Source: Sphaerosporella brunnea
Taxonomy: Eukaryota > Ascomycota > Pezizomycetes > Pezizales > Pyronemataceae
Direction: 5' to 3'
DNA length: 64,000 nucleotides
Assembly (NCBI GenBank): GCA_008704415.1
Contig: VXIS01000204.1
Coordinates: forward strand, 24,135-88,134
The notes under the pieces are model-generated. The model saw only the letters and a program-made list of their open reading frames with translations. It was not told the DNA's origin and searched no databases. The position numbers and the translations under genes were made by a program. Positions 20,487 through 32,430 of this stretch are shown in pieces. The first letter of the stretch is position 1. Each line of letters starts with the position of its first letter.

Positions 20487-21173
20487 ATGAGACCAGGGCC
20501 TCGCACGCGGTGTGTTGACGATGCTGCCACCAACGAGGGCTGAAGGGTGTTCATTGGAAATGTCCCTTTCTCCATCACCCATGAAGAGTTGAAAGAGCTT
20601 TTCTTCGGATACGTGGCGTAAGTTGTATCCTCCGTGTGTAATTTATACTTTGTTTTTACCTTCGACACCTGGCATGGACGATTGTTGCTGATCTGTTTGT
20701 GGTTTTCCAGTGAGTCCACCACGGTCCCCATCCATCCTGCCGGTCGTGGGGCAGGTTACGGCTTCGTGGACCTGACGACCAAGAAAGAAGCAGATCATGC
20801 GATTGCAGCGCTCGATGGTATGGCCTTTCAGGGCCAGACGGTTAGCGTGCAGCTGGCGAAAATGCCCCGGCTTGAGGGGAGGGTCGCAAATGTGCATCAC
20901 AGGAAGTGGAATGTTCAGCACAGGAACAAAAATTGCTCTGCTGACTGTGATAAGGAAGACCAGATGAAGGCGTCCGCTGTGCAGGCCGTCGTCTCTGCTG
21001 TTTCGAGTCCTGAGTCCGAACTCAGTGATGACAAACCACTGTGGCTGCAGTTGGATCCTGATTTTGCTGCCATGCTATGGCTCAAGCAAAGGCTGATCTA
21101 TCTGGGAGATACTATACCGCATATGATTCGATCCAAAGGGTCAGACGGTTCGGAGCAATGGCGAAATGGGTGA
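20487..21173 (+). pseudogene. Single-RRM RNA-binding protein gene with one nonsense codon
   Basis: Exon A reads from ATG 20487 (MRPGPRTRCVDDAATNEG), then TGA at 20541-20543, then RVFIGNVPFSITHEELKELF to 20617. Intron 20618-20710 starts GTAAGT and ends TTTTCCAG. Exon B restores the frame (GC|T Ala) and continues to 21173. VFIGNV is RNP2 and GAGYGFVDL is RNP1, spaced as in a canonical RRM; TVSVQLAKMP is the last strand. After the domain the protein is poorly conserved and acidic, ending SEQWRNG. The only clear defect is the TGA, one transition (C to T) from CGA. The true 5' exon may lie upstream: a TACTGAC branch point and CCAG at 20471-20495 would fit an acceptor. Role: RNA binding in nucleus or cytoplasm; specific target unknown. 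Confidence 0.65.
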
Positions 21174-22296
21174 ATTGGGCAAGAGAAAACCTCTTGCCGT
21201 CAAGTTTGCTCATCGAACCTGGATTTTTTCTCTTTGCTCTGCTACACCACCTACGACGCGCAAGCTGCCATACCGACGTTGTTCAACCTTTGCAGATCAT
21301 GAAGTGACTGATCAATAACCAGTGTTGACCTTTGTGACGCTGGCACCCAGCTTCGCCATAACTTGAAGCTCTACGTTACCTAGTGAGGTAATAACTTAAT
21401 GATCTTTCACTATCCCTCTACCGCATCAATTCCGACGAGTTTCTAGTATTCACCACCGTCATCAAAACCCCTCATCAGTGAATGATTCAAACAGACTGCT
21501 TCCCGACGCAGGTGCTGGTAGACCAGAAACCCGTCGCAGACGGTATTCGCTGGCCGCCGCGAAGGTACCATTTGGGTTGTACAACATCCATATTCACGTC
21601 GGTTGCACACTCTGTTCGGCAGCATTATCCACGTCAAGACAATCTTGCGCATAGCATTGCCTACGGTGGCTGTAAGGTTCTTGCTTGATGCCCATTTGTA
21701 TTCGACCGACTCCGCGGGCCCCGTGTCAGCTGGGTCGGAGGCACAACCAGCACCACATACGGATTCGACGGCGCCGCAACACCACGCACAAGCGCTGTCC
21801 TCTATTGCGGCGAAATTCCCGCCTTGCACATCAAACTGAACAGCAGCCGAGTCTGTGTATGAACAGGTGAATATCGATTGCTGTATCTCTGGACGTCGGA
21901 AAAGAATACCCCATGTGACACGGTCACATTCAATGTCAAACGCCGTTACAATTAGCATAGATGGCCCCGCGACCGTCAGATACGCCGACAAAGTCCATAC
22001 TGTGGTTATTGATCGCCCAGCAGCTGCAACGCTCTGGCTGCAGCGTGATTTATATCCCAAGTGTGTTCACACCGAGTTCACGCGGCAGCCCGGTGATTCG
22101 CCCTAGCCTAACTGGCTGGCACTCTGCACACACATACGTTATGTGCAGACGCACAATATTCGCAAGCAACCGCTGGTCAAAAACATTGACATCAAAGTCC
22201 AGAAGCTGTATCCCGATGACGGTGAGATGAGAGGCGGAAACGGGTAAAAAGCAGCAACGGTGGTTGAACCATGAAAATATTCGCATCCCGGCCCCG
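21174..22296. other. No gene recognised
   Basis: Contains a 205-codon minus-strand frame (21443-22060) overlapping four plus-strand frames. None shows a domain or intron signals, so I treat them as chance. Confidence 0.4.
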
Positions 22297-22323
22297 TTTG
22301 TTTGTTTTAATCATATGGTATTC

Positions 22324-22337
22324 GGCCGCTCGCGGCC
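22324..22337 (-). repeat. LINE 3'-end hairpin, copy 3
   Basis: GGCCGCTCGCGGCC: the stem is identical to copy 1; the loop differs. Confidence 0.7.
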
Positions 22338-22557
22338 ATCCCATATGCGGAAGAGACGCGACTATGCTCCACCTTAGGCATTGCCTACTGCTGGTGCCTA
22401 TGGCACGTCTAAGGAAAGGTAAACAAGAGGACGTGCACCAGATATAGAAGACGTGTCAATGAAATTTGTGACCAATGAAAAGAACATCATTAACAAGGTC
22501 ATCTCAACAAGGTGTCCCCGTCAGGCCATGTCCCAACTTTAGTGGCGCTTAAGAATT

Positions 22558-23358
22558 CTAAAACAGCCTCCGTGCACCGATCGTCTGCCAGAAGCGCAGT
22601 GGTCGGGGTAACCGGCCAGCGCTTTTGTCCTGTCGTCGCCTCCTTGAGAGCTCTCCAGAGGACTTTATGCTTTGCCTCCCGCCGCCTGCAAAATTTAAAG
22701 AGATGGTCGCGCGTGTGAGTCTGCCCGACGGCCTGTTTGGAGGGTATCGGCCAATAGGTGCCTTGCCTGTTCTGAGCTGGTAGAAGCGCGATGCCAGGGA
22801 CTTCTTCGCCTTGGTAGCAGTGGGATCTGGCTTCTTCATTGGCGGCAATACCTTTTGCGGGTACAGTGCTTGGCTAGCCATTCCTTCCGATCGCGAGCTT
22901 TTGCTTCTGTGGTTTGGCGGCTGACTAAAGCAAGCGAGGTGGTGCCGAGTAGGTTGTCAGCTACAGGCTTGCTGCGGCTTTGCGCGGCTGCTTTGCCATG
23001 TTGGTCTGCGGCTTCGTTACCCGGGTACCTAAGGGTTTCCACCCGCCAGCCTTGAAGCAACAGGTCACCCTCCGCGCGAACAATGCGTCGGAGACGCCAG
23101 TGGCCTGGCCCAGGATTGACATTATGTAGCCGCATCAGAGCCGCCTGGGCATCAGTGAAAAGTCGGACACATCCTGCTGCTGTGGGAAAGTGCCAGCTGT
23201 AAGCCAGCGGCGATGCCAAACAGCTCCGCGTCGTAGGCCTCCTTGTTTGCTCCAATGTATGCATAGGATCTCCTCCACTATTTAAGCGGGGCGCTGGTCT
23301 GGACAACTGCTGCGTACCCGCAGTCGCCACTTCCAAGCCTGGAACCGTCGGAGTAGAC
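22558..23358 (-). pseudogene. LINE RNase H and C-terminal region, frameshifted
   Basis: RNase H landmarks are visible but spread over frames: VYSDGSRLGSGDCGYAAVVQ (first Asp, 23358-23299), ELFGIAAGLQ (catalytic Glu, near 23224), LFTDAQAALMRL (second Asp, near 23150) and YPGNEAADQHGKAAA (near 23030, the usual GNExAD). Then come DRKEWLAKHC and SLASRFYQLRTGKAP. At least two frameshifts and several stops make it non-functional. RNase H would degrade the RNA strand during element copying. Confidence 0.8.
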
Positions 23359-23370
23359 TCCTAACTACGT

Positions 23371-26300
23371 GTCCACAAAATAACATCGTGTGTTGAAGTA
23401 AAAGCGGGCACGAATGATTTAGACGCTTGCCTGCTAGGCGCCGCAGTGCCAGTCGGAAATGATCGCGGCGATCGTGCGGCACGGAGTCAAAACATCAGCG
23501 ACGGCGCAACGACTACACGCCCGTCAGGAGGCTGCACCATGCGGTTTAGTTTTGCAGTGTAGATATGCCCACGTGGTGGAACGTGGCACTGCCGCACGGC
23601 CCGTGGAGTCATCGACAGCAGAACGAGAACCAAGTCGGCACACATCGAGAGAAGAGACAGCAGCGATGCTCGCGCCTTTCGTCCTCCCGCTGGAAACAGT
23701 GTCGTTCGGGGCGGCGTACAGTCACACGCACCGGGTCGACCAGCGTGGGATGAGATTGCCTCCGCCATATCTAGCACCAGCCAGGCGGAGGGTGAGAGTC
23801 TCCGGCAGAGCAAGGCTGCACGGGTCGCAACACAGATCCCATTCGAACCGGCACCGGAAATAATTGGGTACGGTGCCTGAAAGCTTCAATTCCCTGGCTC
23901 CCTGGACGCCCACACTTGAACCACCGTCGGTGCGCAACTTCTGCTGCTGCTTTCACGCCGCCACGTCTTCACGCAGTCTTCCCTTTTCTTGCGGTACCTT
24001 CACTGACCATCAACTGCCGATCATCAGCCGATTGGTTTCCTTCGGTTTCATGATGGTAATGAGGATGGGAACGACAGGCAGCTGGCCGCGACGGTGCCGG
24101 AGGTGCACACGGCGGCCGCGCAGTGCACCGGCGTTGAACGAGAGAGGATGACGAGACTGGTGGTTGTCGTTGTCGTTGGTGTTGTTGTTTTGGTTTGCGA
24201 CGCGCCTGGTTACCCAGCCAACCAACTGCGACGATTTGCTGAGCACACGCGTACATAAAAATGGTGGACGGACTGAAACTCTGCCAGAGAATCATCGTTC
24301 AGCGGGACATGGTTATGTAACTTGGAGCAGATCAGTGTCCGCCGCGTCACTCGTCCAGGCTTCTGTGCGATTGGTGGCTGGGACGGATCGGAGACGGCTG
24401 AAGCGTCCCTCGCCTATCGCGTCACGATGCACAAGGCCCTGAGAGGAACAGATGACTTGTATGTGCCGTCGAGTGCCCGCGAAGTGGCTTTTGGTTTCGG
24501 CTCGACTGAGCGCCGTCGTATGTATGGACCCGCATACTCCCCCGATCCATTACTCACGCCAAACTGGTAGCTTGCTTGTGCAGGTGTGCTTGAAGAACTT
24601 CGACAGGGCGGCCAGGGCAACAGTGTTGACAAACGAATAATGCACGGAAAGCGGCGCGGGCATCGGTTTGCCACAAAGAGGACATCTGAACAAATAACTA
24701 TCTCTATCCAAACCTGCTGTATGTGTCTTGTAAATCAGGGATCGTATATGCCTGCCGCACCCTCCATTCGGGTGCCGCTGTGTACGAGGCAACCTCAGGT
24801 CCGAAGGAAAAGACTACCTACACGCTGGCCCAACATTCTGAGGACCCCGAATTGATTTCCACAAGGTTTTTCTTCTTTCCCTTGGAAGCATCGCGCTGTT
24901 TGCGGTTGCAAAATCCACCGGCGGCCGTCTCCATTCAGAACCGGCCCTGCGCTACTGCCATCGTCTGCTATTTCTAGGACCTGATTGCCGTCCTGAATGG
25001 ATGGCGACCGAACATCCGAGAAACCATACCGCATCCCCAACCACAGCAGCCGGACTTTGTTTGTTGCGTGGTCGTGACAAGTAAACACTTAAGGACTGGA
25101 ACTCCAGCTGATGGTGGCGTGGGAATAACCACATGTGTTGTCGCGCAACGATTTCTGTGTACAGTTGGCATCACGTCAGCGTTGTGTGAACCTCATTGCG
25201 CTGCTGCGGCGCGCCCTGCTATTGTGTTGGGGAGCGGCGTGTATCCATCCCAGACGGCGACTGTGCACGCCATGACATCCACGGCCAGACTGCCGCGATA
25301 CCGGAGAAATGTAGCCTTGTCTGTACAAGCTGTGCGCGATTGCGCCTCCTGGTCCCGCTTACCCGCTCCGTATCTGTCGGTCGAGCAGCTGAAGGCTGAC
25401 CGCTCTTCACGCAACGCGCACTGTCGCCGGCGTTGGATATATGCGGCACATTTTTCGCTGCAGCGTTGGATTCTGGCGGATGATGATCTACCGGCGGAGC
25501 TGGCGGCAACGAGCCTTGCTGATGCCCAGCGCATAGGTCGACGTTGGTTGTATCGCGGACGGGCAGGGGACTATCCGAGTCGTGGGCGTTGTGAAGTTGG
25601 TTTTTTGGTACGTCACGCTTTCAACCGACGTTCAGGGCTGGAAGGTAGGTAAGAAGTGACACGCATTGGTAGTGATGAACTCCGTGTGCGGCGGTAGGCA
25701 GAGGGGCAGCAGCCGACGTCAAGCACCATACATGGCGTTGAGAGGACGCAAACGTTAGGTTGTGCAAGGCGAAGTGAGAGAAGGTTCGATGCCACACCGG
25801 TTGGTGACACTGGTGGATGGAAGCACACCCCTTCGAAGACAAAGTTCACCGGAAGCACTTATTTTGAAGCTATAGAGATGCCAGAGACAATACATTCCAG
25901 GGATCCCTGGGGAGGGAAATACAAATGCAAACTGCCGTGCGATTGCTAATCTCAATGGCCGTTGACGCCCCGAGCTAGACACATGGCGGAGAAAGCCTAC
26001 GTGCCTATAATTTTGCCCTGTCCTCGCCATCCAACCTCTACTTCTACGGTTCCAGCCTGCAGAGGCTGTTCCCCGGAACCCTGTGCCTGTTTCCATCACC
26101 TGCAATATCCTCCCCTCGGTTCACCCTGCTGAGGTGCTAGTTGTCGTCTGGGCTGGTTCCGAGTCCTAGTACCCTTTTGTAACAGGACGATTAAAAACGG
26201 CCTTGTGTGGGACTCGATAGTGCTTGACAAAGAGGTCAGCGTTTCTTTATGAAATAGCCCCGGTGACCGATGATGTATCATGCTCCAACTTTGCTACAGT

Positions 26301-27889
26301 AACAGGGATTAGTTCGTTGTGAGTGCTATTCACTATGCGTAACGCCCCGGGCGACTGAGTTGAAGGCTGCAAATATCGATGTCCGTGGTGGAAATACTTT
26401 GTGGGTAAGAAACCCAAGCCACATCGCATGGGAAGCAGCAGAAGCAACAGACCGGATCGCGTCAGAAGCAACAGCAGACCCAGGACAGCTGGCGGTTGCA
26501 ACCGCAGGCCTTGAAAGACCTCCGGCAACTTTGGAAAATGCGATTGAAACGCTACAGAACAGGCTCGGACTAAGACCGATGAATTATTTAATACCTACGG
26601 CTTCAGGTTAGGTGTATGACGTATCGAGGGTTGTGGTGGGACCGACCCGGAGGGTAACCGTGAGCCTCACCCTTGAGCATTCAGCGGCACCATTCTCTCT
26701 TGATCTCGATTACACATCACGTACACATCATTCGGCTCGATTACGTGATAACATTCGTTCAAATTTGGCAACCACAATCGATGTGTATTGAAGATGCAGG
26801 CATTTTCGAGTACGGACTGTGAATCCCAGCTCATTACCCCGACGCCACCGTGTTTGCGAAAAATGTTCTTCCAATCATGCAACCTGGAAAGATGATGACT
26901 ATTGACCACCGGCGATGTGCACATGTGTACAAATGAGTTTTGAGTGCCTATATTCTCGCCTTGCCGGCAAGTCATTTGGACCCGTCATATCAGTCAACAA
27001 TGGCAACAGTGCTCAACGCACACGGTGTGAGAATAGTTATATGTTCACTCCTTTGAACTGCACATCTGCACGCTTTGCACCGCCAAAACTAATCCCCATA
27101 TCGCTACTATATACTCTTCCAAAACGCTCTGTGAAAGCCGTCAGCTCTCGTCAGGTATAATACACAGCGCATCGACGGAGACTTCTTCCATCACTTTTTC
27201 ACATCTCCATCAATTGTATTGGCAACAACTGCACGCAGCGGGGTATGAGAAAATATATTGAAAACCGACGAAATGGATGGTTGCATGGGTGCGGAACGAG
27301 ACACGGTTTCCTGCCGTCTTGCGCTCTCATCGCGTAACACTTTCTAGAGCGACGATCTTGCTGGGGATCGTGAATTGACTTCGTTTTACGCAATGAAAAA
27401 TATGATTCTGTGTTGATTAGTGGGTAATGATGATGGCTTTTCCGGCTTTTCGAACCCACCCTGGCACGTGTTACGAGCGACGGTTCATGTAACTAGCTCG
27501 TGCTATCTGGTAATAGGAGCATCCTCACTGTATAAGGATGCTCACACACCTACATCGAATCATCTTCGATGAACACTGCTCTTGACCAAAGTTTGCGTTC
27601 TTCATTGTTTGTTATCGGCTGCTTGGGTGCGTCGCATCAAACGGGGAACACCCTCCCGCATTCAGCAGTGAACGTACGGCGTGTGTGTCGTCAATCCGGC
27701 TCCGCCCCCAACTGACTGGACGCGTAACCGATGTTGATCATGCTCCTATACACGCTGGGGATTGTAGTCCCCTCCGATAATGCAATCTTCCCATTCTCAT
27801 TGCCGCCCGGGCTCTTCAGGAGGCCCAGTCATATTTACTCAAGCTGACCAGCACATCCTGCCAATCTCGGTTGCCCATTGCAACGAGCT
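23371..27889. other. Long decayed stretch, no gene recognised
   Basis: About 4.5 kb. The longest frame is 25068-25652 (plus, 194 codons). Its last part reads YPSRGRCEVGFLVRHA, weakly like the GVGFLV motif of LINE endonucleases, but nothing upstream supports that. A TGTTG/TCGTTG-rich stretch lies at 24161-24192. No RNA genes are seen. Confidence 0.4.
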
Positions 27890-28247
27890 ACCATTTTTCA
27901 AAGACCGGTCTCACGCTCGTTGATGTTCTGGGAGGGTCGGAGCAGAGTGGAGGGCCCCGAGGTCTTCGCATACAGAGGGGTGACGCACAGAAGCAGCAAC
28001 TGGAGTCGAGATGAAACCCTGGAGCCAAGAGGTGATGCTGGTGCTACGCATGAAGACCAGGGTTCACAGGGGTATTCAGATTCAAATACGAAGGTTCCGA
28101 GAAGAGAAAAGGAAAACAAGCAACAAAGCGAGGGCGAAGGCCCCTTTATATAGCCCAGGTGAACGCGGTGCGCTATGCCATGTGGCAACCGACACACAAC
28201 CTCGGCCACAGACCCACACAAACCTATTCCAACCTCACGCAGTGACA
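27890..28247 (-). repeat. 3' LTR of a Ty3/gypsy element (copy B)
   Basis: On the minus strand the LTR begins TGTCAC at 28247, directly after a polypurine tract. It contains GGCTATATAAAGGGGCC (TATA box, about 28156-28140) and a pyrimidine-rich transcribed part. The low-coordinate end is uncertain. Copies A and C are related. Confidence 0.7.
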
Positions 28248-28259
28248 GTATCCCCCGAC
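28248..28259 (-). repeat. Polypurine tract of the gypsy element
   Basis: Minus-strand GTCGGGGGATAC immediately before the LTR start TGTCAC, in the standard place for plus-strand DNA priming. Confidence 0.65.
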
Positions 28260-28279
28260 TATGGCTGAGATCCCGCGGA

Positions 28280-29100
28280 GCTCATTTGTCCTCTGAGAGA
28301 GGTCCTGGCTTGTCCGGATATGCCTTGTGGAAGCGGTCAATCGCTTGCGGACCATTGACCAGCTTGGCTGGCTCCCGCTTTGGTTGGTTGTAGACGGTCC
28401 ACTTGACCAAATTTTGGAGCTTACGCCATCGCCCGGAAGCTAGTAGTCGAGTATCGGATATACAAACCACTCAGGTTCGCCCTCAATCTCCACCGGGGGT
28501 GGTGAATCTCGGACGCAGGTTCCAAGAGGGAAACGTGAAAGACGGGGTGGAGGTGCATATCTTTATGGAGTCGGCGGCGGTAGGCATAGGCCGAGATCGT
28601 CTCGTTAACTTCAAAAAACGTCCATGGCTGTTATTGTCAAGCTTACTAGGCGGCCGCCCGACCTTCTAATTGCGGGCATCGAGCCAGAGCTTGTTCCCAA
28701 CAGACTAATCGGGAGCCGTTATGCGATGCTCGTCAGCGTTGTACTGGTGCTTCAGCTTTGCCGGTAAGACTTCCGCACCGATCTGCAAGTGGATTTCTGC
28801 TAACGTCATAACAGTGGACAAGGCTCTACGGCCGTCAACGTCGTTGGGGGCCGCGGGAGACTGGTCGAACTGGTATCGTTGGTCAAACACTCTGTTGGCG
28901 AAGAACGGTCAAGAGCCGTGGACGTCCGATGGGTGGTTTTTGGTCGCAGTCATCCTGCAGGTGTTAACAGGTGCCCAGAGGTACTGCGCCATGGCAGCCG
29001 TTATGCGTTCGGTTTGGCCATCGGTCTGCGGGTGGAAGTGTGTTGAGAGGCAGGGCTCGATACCGAGCCTCCCACAGAGACGTCCGTAGAAATCCGACGC
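28280..29100 (-). pseudogene. Ty3/gypsy (chromovirus) integrase and chromodomain remnant
   Basis: Minus-strand reading, in several frames. Near 29095-28990: SDFYGRLCGRLGIEPCLSTH and FHPQTDGQTER, the integrase core around the last catalytic residues. Near 28700-28630: KLWLDARN and RPPSKLDNN, the conserved post-integrase segment. Near 28530-28450: FHVSLLEPA and VEIEGEPEWFVYPILDY. Finally 28444-28280 carries the chromodomain, KLQNLVKWTVY...EPAKLVNG...FHKAYPDKPGP, with a stop just before the polypurine tract. At least two frame changes and internal stops are present. Chromodomains direct integration toward chromatin marks. Upstream of 29100 the sequence no longer matches gypsy integrase, so the rest is lost or rearranged. 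Confidence 0.85.
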
Positions 29101-30789
29101 GAACCCCAGGTCATGGCGCGGGCCGACGGGATGGGTGCCTTCGCTTCGGGGCCGTCAATTGAATTGCGGAGATCAGTCTTCTCAAGCTCGGCAGCCTCAG
29201 CTTGAGCATTGTCGCCGGTCCGGCCCCCGGTGTTTGCTATATACTCGCTGATACAAGTCGAAACCTCTGGATCCAGTGGCTTGGAGGCGTTCGTTTCCTT
29301 CAGCGGGAACTTCTGTTCGTTACCCATTGACCCGATTGATCTGGGTAGGACGGGTCCATCCACAAACCAACAAAGCTAGTTGACTCTGTCGGGAAGTAGG
29401 TTTGATAGGTTTGCTCGGTCGGTGTTAGCTGGGGAGCAAATGGTCGCTTGCATGCGCCACAATCTATGGATAACCCCGTGGTACATGTCGTTGCAACATT
29501 GCTCAATCACATTCGCGTCGTTGTGGTTAAACACTCGCACGAAACCTTCTCGAATGACAGGGAGCGTTTTATCCGTCGTCTCCGTCGTGGCTTCATCCTG
29601 CGGTGTCGGTGCGGGGCAGCCGCACATCGTTTGCTTGGATTTTGTGTGAACGGGAGATCGTGTTTGAAGATATGCTGGGTTAGTTTCCATCCGATTCGGC
29701 ACACAATGGCGGAGAGAACTGTCGGGGCCGAACACGGCCCACAGCCTACGGCGTCAGGAACATCGCGTCCGTGTAACCGACAGTAAGACTTAAAAGTCCG
29801 CCAGACCATACTAGTAAGCAACAGGTTCAGACGATAGCCAGACAGGCTTGCATTTGCTGTCGTTTATAAATAGGGGGAAAACGGATCATTTATACAAGCT
29901 TGTTCGTTGAGGTGCGAGATATGATGATTCCTTCACTGGGCAACACTTGCTGCTACGCGTGATTTGCAGGTGCCTGTCACAACGGCAATGCTCACGCTGG
30001 GAACATCGGAAGCCTCGCTATCCGTATCCACCCTTGTTACATGACCTCCGCGCTGTTCGTTCCGAACCTTTCGCGCCCCCAGACCAACAACGTCGGTGCC
30101 AGTCATTCCGGGGCCGTGGATAGGGCATCCAGTCCGTCTTGACCTTAGGAGTATACCAGACTGATGATTGTGGTCCTTGAAAATTCCACCCGGTCTAGAC
30201 CAGGCATCCTCCACCAGGACCGGGACCCCGCAGGCGCCCAAATAGGACTAAACATAACCGGTGACTATGGGGCCCGCTGGGCATCTACACATATAACAGG
30301 CAGAACAATCGACGAAAAGAAAAAGAAACCAAGTCCAACAATCTTGTCCAACTGTCCTTGCATCTCCGCATCCCGGTCAGCGAAATCACGCAGCATCAGT
30401 TAAACCTTCTCGATCAAGAGTGGATGCATGGTTTATTGAACATCCCTCAGATGTTAGGAGTCCGTCATGGCTTCACTGCATTCCCCTGACTCTGCAACGA
30501 TAGAAAACGTCAGGTTGTTACCCCATTTGGACACTGTATGACGAAAAAGAGCTCATCTCATCCCACGTTTCAACCGCGAAAATGTCCCGTGTGCAGAGGG
30601 GAAGCGCATAGTGGTCCACGGCTGCGTGCTGTTCGGCGAGCTTCGGAAGTGCGCTCTGAAGATTACCAGTATGCAGATCAGTCGCGACTGGCCAAACAAG
30701 GAAGGCTTGGACATGACGCAGGCAATCCATCCGTGCCTGGAATGCGCCGGCGTATCCAGTGGCCATAGTCCCCTGTCAGGTACCTGTTC
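29101..30789. other. No gene recognised
   Basis: A 120-codon minus-strand frame (29001-29363) starts outside and runs into the gypsy integrase in the wrong frame, so it is not that protein. The remaining frames show no family. Confidence 0.4.
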
Positions 30790-30900
30790 TTTCTGGCCTT
30801 CGGCCCGAACCAGACCGTCTTCCAAGTAGCATGACACATCCTGTGCTACTTTGTGGGGCTCCGTTTGCCCCGTGGGGCGGACGGACTATTGACACCCCTG
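30790..30900 (-). mobile_element. Solo end of a hAT element (fragment 6)
   Basis: GGACTATTGACACCCCTG ends at 30900, matching the termini of hAT elements 1-5, with the family's GC-rich subterminal GGCCC...GAACC sequence before it. I find no opposite end upstream, so the element is truncated or its left end has decayed. Confidence 0.55.
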
Positions 30901-31422
30901 AGTCAGTCTCGCGCCTGATGGTGGAGCGTAGAACTGGTTTTCGAACAGAACGCGGCAGGGGCGTGTAACAGTGCCTCTTGGCCATTGCGGTTGTCTATAG
31001 GCAAGTGACTCGCAAACAGTGTATGTTGTCCTGGCGTGTCCCTGATTTATTGAAGTGGACGCACTCCCTGATCGTGGATTTCCAGGTTGGGAGGGCCATG
31101 TTTACGTGACTGAATGGTGGCAGTGAAACCTCTCACTTCATATCCTCCGTCACAACAACTGTGACGCGGCGTCTGTGAAAACTACTGCGAACATTCGCAG
31201 CCAGGAACACTTCCCCTGGTGAGAAATCAATTGCTCTGCCACAGCTGGAAAACGTCACACAACCATAGACTGCTCGATCCCCACCTCGGTGTTCTCTGCT
31301 CGCCGCTTGTTGTGGGGAAAATTCTTGCAGTTGGTCTCGTCTAATCTGCTTTGTGTGCCGAGATTTCAGCACATTCCCCTGGTACAATATATACGGGACC
31401 TTCACACTGAGGAGCTCAAAGG
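30901..31422. other. No gene seen
   Basis: Short frames only, between the hAT end and the tail of LINE copy 4. Confidence 0.45.
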
Positions 31423-31445
31423 TTTGTTTTAATCATCCTGTATTC

Positions 31446-31459
31446 GGCCGCTTGCGGCC
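31446..31459 (-). repeat. LINE 3'-end hairpin, copy 4
   Basis: GGCCGCAAGCGGCC on the minus strand, identical to copy 1. Confidence 0.75.
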
Positions 31460-31649
31460 ATGACATGGGGGCTATGTACTCAGATCTACCCTTGAAACTC
31501 AAGTGTCCACAGACGGGCGTGATCTGAAAGGCGCACCAAGGAAAATCGTATCGGAAGGACATAGGAAGGACATAGGGAAATACTAAAGAAAATACAAAGG
31601 AGAGACATCAGTTTATAATCTTGATCATTCTCGTGACTTCTCCGGCCAC

Positions 31650-32290
31650 TTTCCCACTTGCGTGCTTTCGAGAAAGCCGAGGACGGCTTCGGTGCACCAC
31701 ATCTGCCAGAATTCTGGCTACAGGAGTGGAGGTCTTCTTTCAACCCTCCTTGTCACCCTCTCTCGTCGCCACACCAACTGCCTTCCACAAATCATCCTGC
31801 TCTTGTCGCCACTTAGCACATCTCTTCAGGAGGTGCTCTCTTGTTTGCTTGGGCTCCTTGCGGCACCACTAGCACTTGTCGTCCATCCTGCGACCCGTCC
31901 ACATAAAGTATGGGGCCGTGTCAGCCTTGTTGAGACGGAGTTTGTAGTATCGGGATGCCAGCGCCTTCGGAGCCTTCGCCGCCGCCTTGTCCCGCTTAGC
32001 CTTGCGCCTGTAGTAGGACTTGGTTTTGATCTGTTGGCTGAGCCATGCGTTTCGGTCTTTTGATCTGGCGACCGTGACTAGGCGTCCGATGTGTGCTAGA
32101 GAGGTGACCTCCATTGCGTGTGGTCTGTTGAGTTGGTCTCTTGCTGCGGCCTTGGCAGACTGGTCAGCCATCTCGTTGCCTGGGACGTCCTTGTGTCCTG
32201 GCACCCGTCTATATTCGACGGCCCGTCCGAGTTGATGCATCTCGGCTTCGGCCTGGCAAATGCGCGGCCGCAGCCATTGGCCTGCGCCTG
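31650..32290 (-). pseudogene. LINE RNase H to zinc-motif region with nonsense codons
   Basis: The frame from 32240 reads VEYRRVPGHKDVPGNEMADQ, the end of RNase H, then the linker and LNKADTAPYF. It stops at TAG 31869-31871 exactly where copy 1 has the second Trp of CWWC. Beyond the stop the same frame continues WCRKEPKQTREHLLKRCAKW, so one TGG-to-TAG change broke the zinc motif. Another stop follows in the tail. The linker and CCHC region probably bind nucleic acid during target-primed reverse transcription. Confidence 0.8.
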
Positions 32291-32430
32291 GGAGCTCAAT
32301 GGTAGCGCCGGTGATGAAATTTTGAGAGCGCTTGAGTGTCGGCCTGGGCTAGGGAAGTGCTCTGCGCGAGGAATTCTCGCATGGGGGACGAATGTGTAGC
32401 GGCTCCGTGCGCAAGCAGCCTGAGCATGCG

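Larger units (their letters stand above)
22297..23370 (-). mobile_element. LINE copy 3, 3' half
   Basis: On the minus strand: RNase H, basic linker, ASRFYQL block, degraded zinc motif, 3' untranslated region, hairpin (22324-22337) and a CAAAC-type tail ending at 22297. Reverse transcriptase is not seen upstream, so the copy is 5'-truncated or lost in decay near 23.37 kb. Confidence 0.8.
31423..32430 (-). mobile_element. LINE copy 4, 3' half
   Basis: The minus-strand order matches copies 1-3: RNase H, basic linker, ASRYYKLRLNKADTAPYF, zinc motif, 3' untranslated region, hairpin (31446-31459) and a CAAAC tail ending at 31423. The upper limit is approximate. Confidence 0.8.

Noticed and set aside
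25068..25652. 194-codon frame ending with EVGFLVRHA, resembling LINE endonuclease.
   Set aside because: A single short motif without the other endonuclease residues; kept only as a note.
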